Assembly: GCA_029931535.1 (NCBI GenBank)
Contig: JAQPZY010001561.1
Span: forward strand, 2,697,501 to 2,761,500
Reading direction: 5' to 3'
DNA length: 64,000 nt
Origin: Margaritifera margaritifera
Taxonomy: Eukaryota; Mollusca; Bivalvia; Unionida; Margaritiferidae
Shown: positions 56,511-64,000 of the stretch, one piece after another
Numbering within the stretch: the first letter of the stretch is position 1
Layout: every line of letters starts with the position of its first letter
Notes under the pieces: generated by a model
What the model was told of the DNA's origin: nothing
What the model saw: only the letters and a program-made list of their open reading frames with translations
Databases searched by the model: none
Translations under genes and position numbers: made by a program

Positions 56511-58830
56511 GAAGAAATATATAAGATATTAGAGACATATGAATTTGGTAAAAGAAATATATAAGATATTAGGGACATATGAAGTTGGTAAAAGAAATAT
56601 ATAAGATATTAGGAGTATGTGAAGTTGGTAAAAGAAATATATAAGATATTAGAGACATATGAAGCTGGTACAAGTAACATATAATATATTAGAGACATAT
56701 GAAGTTGGTAAAAGAAATATATAAGATATTAGGAGCATGTGAAGTTGGTAAAAGAAATATATAAGTTATTAGAGACATATGAAGTTGGTAAAAGTAATAT
56801 ATAAGATATTAGGGACATATGAAGTTGGTAAAAGAAATATATAAGGTATTAGAGACATATGAAGTTGGTAAAAGAAATATATAAGATATTAGGGACATAT
56901 GAAGTTGGTAAAATAAATATATAAGGTATTAGAGACATATGAAGTTGGTAAAAGAAATATATAAGATATTAGGGACATATGAAGTTGGTAAAAGAAATAT
57001 ATAAGATATTAGGGACATATGAAGTTGGCAAATGAAATATATAAGATATTAGGGACATATGAAGTTGGTAAAAGAAATATATTATGTAATAGGAGCATAT
57101 GAAGTTGGTGAAAGAAATATATAAGATATTAGGGACATATGAAGTTTGTTAAAGAAATATATAAGATATTAGGGACATATGAAGTTTGTTAAAGAGATAT
57201 ATAAGATATTAGGGACATATGAAGCTGATAAAAGTAATATATTATGTAATAGAAGCATATGAAGTTGGTGAAAGAAATATATAAGATATTAGAGACATAT
57301 GAAGTTGGTAAATGAAATATATAAGATATTAGGGACATATGAAGTTGGTAAAAGAAATATATTATGTAATAGGAGCATATGAAGTTGGTGAAAGAAATAT
57401 ATAAGATATTAGGGACATATGAAGTTGGTAAAAGAAATATATAAGATATTAGGGGCATATGAAGTTGCTAAACTAAAATAAATATATAAGGTATTAGAGA
57501 CATATGAAGTTGGTAAAAGAAATATATAAGATATTAGAGACATATGAAGTTGGTAAAAGAAATATATAAGGTATTATAGACATATGAAGTTGGTAAAAGA
57601 GATATATAAGATATTAGGGACATATGAAGTTGATAAAAGAAATATATAAGGTATTAGAGATATATGAAGTTGGTAAAAGAAATATATAAGATATTAGGGA
57701 CACATGAAGTTGGTAAAAGAAATATATAAGATATTAGGGGCATATGAATTTGGTAAAAGAAATATATAAGATATTAGGGACATATGAAGTTGGTAAAATA
57801 AATATATAAGTTATTAGAGACATCTGAAGTTGATAGAAAGTAATATATAAGATATTAGGGGCATATGAAGTTGGAAAAAGAAATATATAAGTTATTAGAG
57901 ACATATGAAGTTGGTAAAAGAAATATATAAGATATTTGGGACATATGAAGTTTGTAAAAGAAATATATAAGATATTAGGGACATATGAAGTTGGTAAAAG
58001 AAAAATATAAGGTATTAGAGACATATGAAGTTGGTAAAAGAAATATATAAGATCTTAGGGACATATGAAGTTGGTAAAATAAATATTTAAGATATTAGGA
58101 ACATATGAAGTTGTTAAAAGAAATATATAAGATATTAGAGACATATCAAGTTGTTTAAGGAAATATATAAGATATTAGAGACATATGAAGTTGGTGAAAT
58201 GAAATATATAAGATATTAGAGACATATGAAGTTGGTAAAAGAAATATATAAGGTATTAGAGACATATGAAGTTGGTAAAAGAAATATATAAGATATTAGG
58301 AGCATATGAAGTTGGTAAAATAAATATATAAGGTATTAGAGACATATGAAGTTGGTAAAAGAAATATATAAGATATTAGGGGCATATGAAGTTGGTAAAA
58401 TAAATATATAAGGTATTAGAGACATATGAAGTTGGTAAAAGAAATATATAAGGTATTAGAGACATATGAAGTTGGTAAAAGACATATATAACATATTAGG
58501 GGCATATGAAGTTGGTAACAGAAATATATAAGATATTAGGGACATATGAAGTTTGTAAAAGAAATATATAAGGTATTAGAGACATATGAATTTTGGTAAA
58601 AGAAATATATAAGATATTAGGGACATATGAAGTTGGTAAAAGAAATATATAAGATATTAGGGACATATGAAGTTGGTAAAAGAAATATATAAGATATTAG
58701 GGACATATCAAGTTGTTTAAAGAAATATATAAGATATTAGAGACATATGAAGTTGGTAAAAGAAATATATAAGATATTAGGGACATATGAAGTTGCTAAA
58801 TTAAATAAATATATAATATATTAGGGGCAT
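56511..58830. repeat. 40-bp minisatellite, about 58 copies (2.3 kb)
   Basis: Unit ataagatattagggacatat followed by gaagttggtaaaagaaatat, strictly 40 bp apart over long stretches. A limited set of variants (gagaca/gggaca/ggagca, taaata, attatgtaat) recurs, with blocks such as the attatgtaatagg unit reappearing. This is the largest array in the window. Minus-strand frames of 89 and 96 codons are artefacts. Confidence 0.97.
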
Positions 58831-60265
58831 AGTACCAATGTTAAACATTATCCTTTATTAGAGCATCGAAAACTAAAAACAGAAAAGTCTAACAAGAAAT
58901 TTTGGCCCACAACACTTCGATTTTTCTGAGTTCTATATTTTGTGATTTGTAAAGGTGAGGTAACAATATAAGAAGCTAATCAAAAATACCAATCTGTTTT
59001 TTTATGTACCAATATATAAATGAGAAGCTATTTTGCTATTTTGTTTTTATCAGGAAAGATAGATACGTGAAGAAATAAGACGAAGACAATGAATCCATGG
59101 ACACCGTCGCGATCAAAAGAAAGGGGACACAATGATTTAGACAATACAGTTGATAAATGGCCTGTGATGCTAGACGTTGAATTATTTAGACGTATTATAA
59201 ATCTTCTATAGGATAACCTAGCGTGAATTGTCCGACATTTATAATAGGAAAGTGTTTACATTGTCATTGGAATAAAATTGGAAAGAGACCAGAGTTGTGT
59301 TCTCGGAAGATAGATGTCCCACTACAGTGTCTGAAACCTTACTTAATTGCAAAACCTAGTGACGATGTGACGAACATACCTAGGAACGGACGACAAACGT
59401 AACACTGCAAGGCCTACCTTGTCTTGGTAAGGCATACCAAATATTTCAAATTACTATACATGTAGAGCATGAGTGATATAACCAAATGCAAACATTAGAA
59501 TAAACAACAGTGCATATGTACATGCACCAACACGAAAACGCATATAAGAAAGTGAAGAATGGCACAGACTTGGAAAGGTCGGCGCAAAATATAGTCCAAT
59601 TGTTCGGGATGGGTGTGTGTGGAAGGGGTGGGGGAGATGTATACCGGTTTTAAGGAGCTATATCCTCATAGCTCTATTTAGGTTTATCAGTTCTTCAAAT
59701 GAACAACACCATCTCCAAAAAGCAATTGAATCATCTTCAAATATAGCAGTAGTATTTCAATGCACAAGAAGAGATCTAGCAGAAATCATTGTCAGGAGGA
59801 GCACAGTGTTACATTTACTTTATGTAAATAACGATTGTGGTTACCGTCTGAATGAAAATACTAAAAATCCCTCGAAGATGTACTTTAGTGAAGCAGTGAC
59901 ATTAGGAGAACCCTATAGATTACATTTTACGGTACAAGCGACCTCCAGCAGCCTGGACTGCTGATAACCTTCGATGATAATGAAACAACACCGTACCTGC
60001 CCTCCTCAGCGATACTTGACCTTGTCATAACTACCGTATTCTACGTCACTTGGGTAATTATGTATTATCTGTAAACGGCAACACGTATCGAAATATTTCA
60101 AGTCACAAAAGTTTACGAATACTAGTATGTCAACCAGCGGACTATGTAAAACCACAGGTCTTCTGGTGCTGGCATGAGATAGTGCATGCATAATTTCGTC
60201 TGAGGTAATATGCCTTTGTGGGACCAACGTTATGAACTGATCGCAGGGTTGATTTTATGTTGGCG
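58831..60265. other. Unannotated spacer
   Basis: A 115-codon plus-strand frame (59617-59964) has mixed composition (part reads RRDLAEIIVRRSTVLHLL) but no start context, splice pair or family I can recognise. I leave it uncalled. Confidence 0.4.
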
Positions 60266-60322
60266 CTCAGACTGCAGCATTGGCAAAACGTTAGCAAGTT
60301 GTTGTGAAACAACTGGATATTT

Positions 60323-60762
60323 TCACAACGTTGGCCCAATGTTGGCCGTGTGTCGTTGGGTTATTCAAAGGCTCAGTTAGCCAAATGTTGGCTGTATGTT
60401 TTGGCGTTATTCAATGTCTCAGTTAGCCAAATGTTGGCTGTGTGTCTTTGGGTTATTCAAAGGCTCAGTTAGCCAAATGTTGGCTGTGTGTCGTTGGGTT
60501 ATTCAAAGGCTCAGTTAGCCAAATGTTGGCTGTGTTGTATTGAGTTATTCAAAGGCTTAGTTAGACAAATGTTGGCTGTGTGTTGTTGAGTTTTTCAATG
60601 GCTCAGTTGGCCAAATGTTATCTGCGTGTCTTTGTGTTATTCAATGGCTCAGTTAGCCAAATATTGGCAGTGTGTTATTGGGTTATTCAATAGCTCAGTT
60701 AGCCAAATGTTGGCTGCGTGTTGTTGAGTTTTTCAATGGCTCAGTTAGCCAAATGTTGGCCC
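60323..60762. repeat. 46-bp minisatellite, about 9 copies
   Basis: Unit gttattcaaaggctcagtta, then gccaaatgttggctgtgtgt and cgttgg, 46 bp apart. It grows out of a single-copy region with related words (cacaacgttggcccaatg, 60310-60340), so the source unit may be that flanking AACGTTGG element. Confidence 0.93.
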
Positions 60763-60979
60763 ATAGTAAGCATCAAATCAAACAGATTAATTTATTTTGT
60801 GAACTCTGTATTTGACTTACTGGCAATGTGTTCACTATAGATTACAATGTACCATTCAGAAATATCTACCTGCATACAGTCTTAAATCCAATATACTTGA
60901 CATTAAATTACTGAAAATAACTGAACATCTGTTGTCATTACAAGCCTACCGTAATCTAATTGCATCGCCTGGTTAGCAT

Positions 60980-61740
60980 ACAAATTTGACATCCATGGTC
61001 CTAAAGGCAGCATGGCTAGTCCGCTGCCTGTACTCCGCTGAACTTCTGTTTATACGATCCATTATTAAACCACAGTTAATCTTCACTAATTCATTCAAGA
61101 AATCATTTATATATAGGAGGAAAGCAAACACTGATATTACACGCCTTTCACCAACTTCCTTTCGTAATGGAAATGAGTTCGATATACCTTCTCTACAGGA
61201 AACACAGGCACTTGATGGGCGATTATTCTTCAGATGTTTGCATGAATTCCCAAATATTTTAACTTTTCAATAGTCCACAATGCCACAGTCTATTGAATAC
61301 ATTTTCGTTATCCAGTTATGATTTGCATAGTACATCAGACATTTTTAAAGGATAAGTGCATCAGAGATAGCTCCAGACTCCTTACGAAATCCAAACTGAT
61401 CAGGATGTGGAAAGTGAAGTTTGTCTAAATACTAACGAATTCTGGCCATCAGTATTTTTTCAGACAGTTTTCCCAGATAAGATGTCAATGTTTTACCACG
61501 ATAATTCACCGGATACATTTTATCTTTACCATTTTGTTTGTCTATCAACAGAATCATCCCACATCTAAATACATTTGGCAAATACTCAGATTAGATCCTG
61601 CAATTAAAAAGAGTAGTTAGATGTCTGATTAGATACTTTCCACCTTACTGTAAATGCTCGTTGGACACGAAATCGATGCCTGGTTATCTTTTATATCTAG
61701 AGACTGGATATGCTGAAATATCTCCTCTTTGATAGCATAA
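60980..61740 (-). pseudogene. LINE reverse transcriptase fossil E
   Basis: The minus strand from 61740 down reads, across frames, a linker with FVSNEHL and YLIRHLTTLFN. Next are GMILLIDKQNGKDKMYPV and NYRGKTLTSYLGKLSEKI, then FPHPDQFGFRKESGAISD (about 61400), and finally FLLYINDFLNELVKINCG near 61110. These are RT motifs in the usual order. The YADD box is not recognisable, and stops and shifts abound. It lies directly downstream of fossil F in the same orientation but differs in sequence style, so it is probably an independent copy. Confidence 0.8.
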
Positions 61741-63141
61741 CATTTTATATATCAGTCTCAAATTTACTTTGTTCATACATCTTTTGGCATCCTCAGTCAA
61801 GATTTTCCCCATCTTTTGTATTACTTAATTCAGAAATGTACAGTTATATATGCCTGATACAGTTAATAATAATTACACATGTGTTGTAAAGAATCAAATC
61901 ATTTGGTTTCCTCAACAAATCATTAACAGTTTTAAACACTTTACACTTTAGATCATAAAATAGACGAGATGAACCTTAAAGTAGCAAGTGGATCATCGCA
62001 GGAGAAAATAGGTGATTAAGAGTTTAAAAATTGGATCCTGATTTAATATACATAAAGGCTACACTCTAATAAAGTAATGATATGCAGTTTCAGGTTCCTC
62101 TCACTAATTTCATAATAATGATTGGATCACATGGTTAAAAATAAATCATTATTTAGAGTATAGCAATTATGTCCAATTCTTACCTGCAAAATATTATATT
62201 TCCTTTCACTATACGTAACGTACTGAAGTGGGTTCACATTTTTGACAGGTTATTAGTCGCCTAAATTCTCAAATTGATGGGGCAAGGTGTGCGTTTCAGG
62301 AAGGTTGTACCACAAAGATAAGGTCGAAATAATAAATTACCTCCTTTGATAGTTCTAATCTAAAATGTGGAATTTGGAAATTAAATATATTTCTTCAGAT
62401 AATAAATTGTTTTATAAGCAGTTAGATGTGGTAATAGATCATAACGACAAAATGGGTATTGAATACATATAATTTTATCAAAGGTAAATATTTTATTAAT
62501 TTGCTACTTTCATATAACTCTGGCCAACCAGTTTTTTTATTTTGGTACTTCTGGTAAGTCCAGTAACAATTCTGCCTCTAATTTGAGTTTTACTATTCAA
62601 ACACAATCTTTGTGAAAAACGACTGTTCCATACAATATCTGCATACCCCAAAAGTGATCGTATAAATGAATTTTTTTTTTCTCTATAGATTTCTCGGTTA
62701 ATTTTAATTGTAATGCCCTAAGTGATCTTATAATTTCTGATAAAACAGCACTGTTTGCTTTATATGCCAAACAGCTGCAAATAATCTCGCAAGACTAAAC
62801 ACATCATCAGCAACATCGTTTATATAGAGAAGAAAAAGTAGCGACTCTAAAACTGACCCATGTGGAGCACCCGCTTGAAGTGGCTTAAATTCCATTTTAA
62901 ACGAGTTTAGCCGCACATACTGTTTTCTCTCAGAGTGGTAACTTCCAACCCATTCCAAGAGTGGAATTCTAAGACCATAGTTTCTAAGCTTGTACAAAAA
63001 ACCACGATGCCAAACCCAGTAGAAAGATTAGAGATATCGCAAAAGACTATGCATATAATTTCATTATTGTTAAGAGCTGCACAAAATTTATAATAAATAT
63101 CGATGAGCAGGTGAGTAGTAAAATGATAAGGAAGGAGTCCC

Positions 63142-63280
63142 GACTGGTACTTCTAAAGTAGACTGGTACTTCTAAAGTAGGACTGGTACTTCTAAAGTAG
63201 GACTCGTACTTCTAAAGTAGACTGGTACTTCTAAAGTAGGACTGGTACTTCTAAAGTAGACTGGAACTTCTAAAGTAGAC
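63142..63280. repeat. 20-bp minisatellite, 7 copies, derived from LINE RT
   Basis: Unit gactggtacttctaaagtag (19-20 bp). On the minus strand one frame reads KYQS within each unit. LINE F continues immediately on one side as HKNGLL and on the other as QSGLLPYH. The array therefore amplifies the codons just before the QSGF-type RT motif. Confidence 0.92.
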
Positions 63281-63525
63281 CATTTTTATGAGGATAATTA
63301 GATAAGTGTTTGAATATGACCATTTCCATAATTTGTCATGCACAACACAAAAATGTAAGTGATCAATAATTGGTAGGATCACTCCTGTCATCTTTTTTTA
63401 AAAAACAGGCATAACGACTGCAGTTTTCCAAATTCTTGGGAAACAATGTTCTTTGAGTGAATTATTAAACAGTAACCATACTGGCTTAATAACCGCAAAA
63501 GGTATACCCTTAAATATGTTTTGTA

Positions 63526-63860
63526 CTAGAATATCATGTATTAGGGTATTATTAAATTGAATAGTTGGTTTGTCTAGAATCTCATGTATTAGGGTATTAT
63601 TAAATTGAATATTTGGTTTGTCTAGAATATCATGTATTAGGGTATTATTAAATTGAATATTTGGTTTGTCTAGAATATCATGTATTAGGGTATTATTAAA
63701 TTGAATATTTGGTTTATCTAGAATATCATGTATTAGGGTATTATTAAATTGAATATTTGGTTTGTCTAGAATATCATGTATTAGGGTATTATTAAATTGA
63801 ATATTTGACTTGTCTAGAATATCATGTATTAGGGTATTATTAAATTTAATATTTGACTTG
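63526..63860. repeat. 48-bp minisatellite, 7 copies, derived from LINE Pol linker
   Basis: Unit aatatcatgtattagggtat, then tattaaattgaatatttggt and ttgtctag. The minus strand reads NNTLIHDILDKPNIQF per 16-codon unit, in frame with downstream LINE F protein. It resembles the segment that precedes the RT core in such LINEs. Period divisible by three gives the 161-codon frame 63398-63883. Confidence 0.9.
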
Positions 63861-64000
63861 TTATGCTTTGGAATACTTGCCACAAAGCCTGAGCATCATC
63901 AACAGTACATATCGAGATAACTATTTCGTCGAGACAACCAATTGGCTATCTTGTAACAAGAGATGTATTTACTTTTGATATCCATTATCATGTTTAAAAC

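Larger units (their letters stand above)
61850..63883 (-). pseudogene. LINE reverse transcriptase fossil F with two internal arrays
   Basis: The minus strand from 63883 down gives LLFNNSLKEHCFPRIWKT and AVVMPVF (63480-63400). Then come MEMVIFKHLSNYPHKNGLL (about 63320), QSGLLPYHFTTHLLIDIY and NEIICIVFCDIS (63150-63030). Further on are LEWVGSYHSERKQYVRLN, PLQAGAPHGSV and SLLFLLYINDVADDVFSL (62960-62790), LFA without the Asp pair, and LRALQLKLTEKSIEK (about 62690). C-terminal remnants include RIGHNCYTLNNDLF near 62180. This is the most complete LINE RT core here, but it is frameshifted and lacks the catalytic Asp pair. Its sequence is interrupted by a 48-bp and a 20-bp array, both of LINE origin. 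Confidence 0.85.

Noticed and set aside
56511..58830. CRISPR-like regular array
   Set aside because: Units are contiguous 40-mers without unique spacers; the sequence context is eukaryotic. The same applies to all other arrays here.
59617..59964. 115-codon plus-strand frame
   Set aside because: Unrecognised, no splice or start support, and this length is expected by chance in a 64-kb window.

Overview
This window looks like non-coding nuclear DNA of a metazoan, most probably a marine mollusc such as a bivalve. That is an inference from AT-rich sequence, very dense microsatellites and minisatellites, decayed LINE, mariner, hAT-like and tRNA-SINE copies, and the absence of any intact long reading frame. 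No rRNA, tRNA gene, CRISPR or bacterial-type operon is visible. About one fifth of the window is tandem array by my rough sum: some 25 minisatellite blocks with units of 19 to 60 bp, plus long TA, TTA, CTAT, GTAT and CATA microsatellites. Most long reading frames here are by-products of stop-free tandem repeats.

Layout. 1-11 kb: 54-bp array, a 1-kb foldback element with a 9-bp target duplication, 60-bp dimeric array, two small hAT-like copies, a double-hairpin inverted-repeat element, another 54-bp array, a 37-bp array, a GC-rich hAT-like element and a 45-bp array. 11-23 kb: a LINE reverse transcriptase fossil (-), a degenerate array, three possible short host exons (+) at 14.98-16.55 kb, then several arrays. 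23-38 kb: a second, inverted double-hairpin element, a 3.2-kb RNase H-type LINE fossil (-) at 29.06-32.23 kb, a SINE between two TA tracts, a very uniform 28-copy 37-bp array, and a candidate exon at 36.55 kb. 38-48 kb: a LINE fossil (+) of the same family, CATA microsatellite, a LINE fragment expanded into a 33-bp array, a full-length dead mariner, and an old degenerate repeat field rich in AGGTCA. 48-64 kb: a GC-rich hAT-like element with a perfect 8-bp target duplication, a SINE, 49-, 44-, 40- (58 copies) and 46-bp arrays, and two more LINE fossils (-).

Two observations stand out. First, at least four minisatellites are amplified pieces of LINE coding sequence. Their units still read as reverse transcriptase or C-terminal Pol motifs in one frame, and unexpanded LINE protein continues on both sides or at least on one. 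Shorter duplications inside another LINE look like early stages of the same process. Second, a few short, relatively GC-rich segments on the + strand have good splice signals. Two of them join in phase across a 20-kb gap (16408-16549 and 36552-36622), and a possible last exon with clustered AATAAA lies near 53.0 kb. The window may therefore be mostly intron of an unidentified host gene. This is a hypothesis; the phase between the second and third segments is unresolved.
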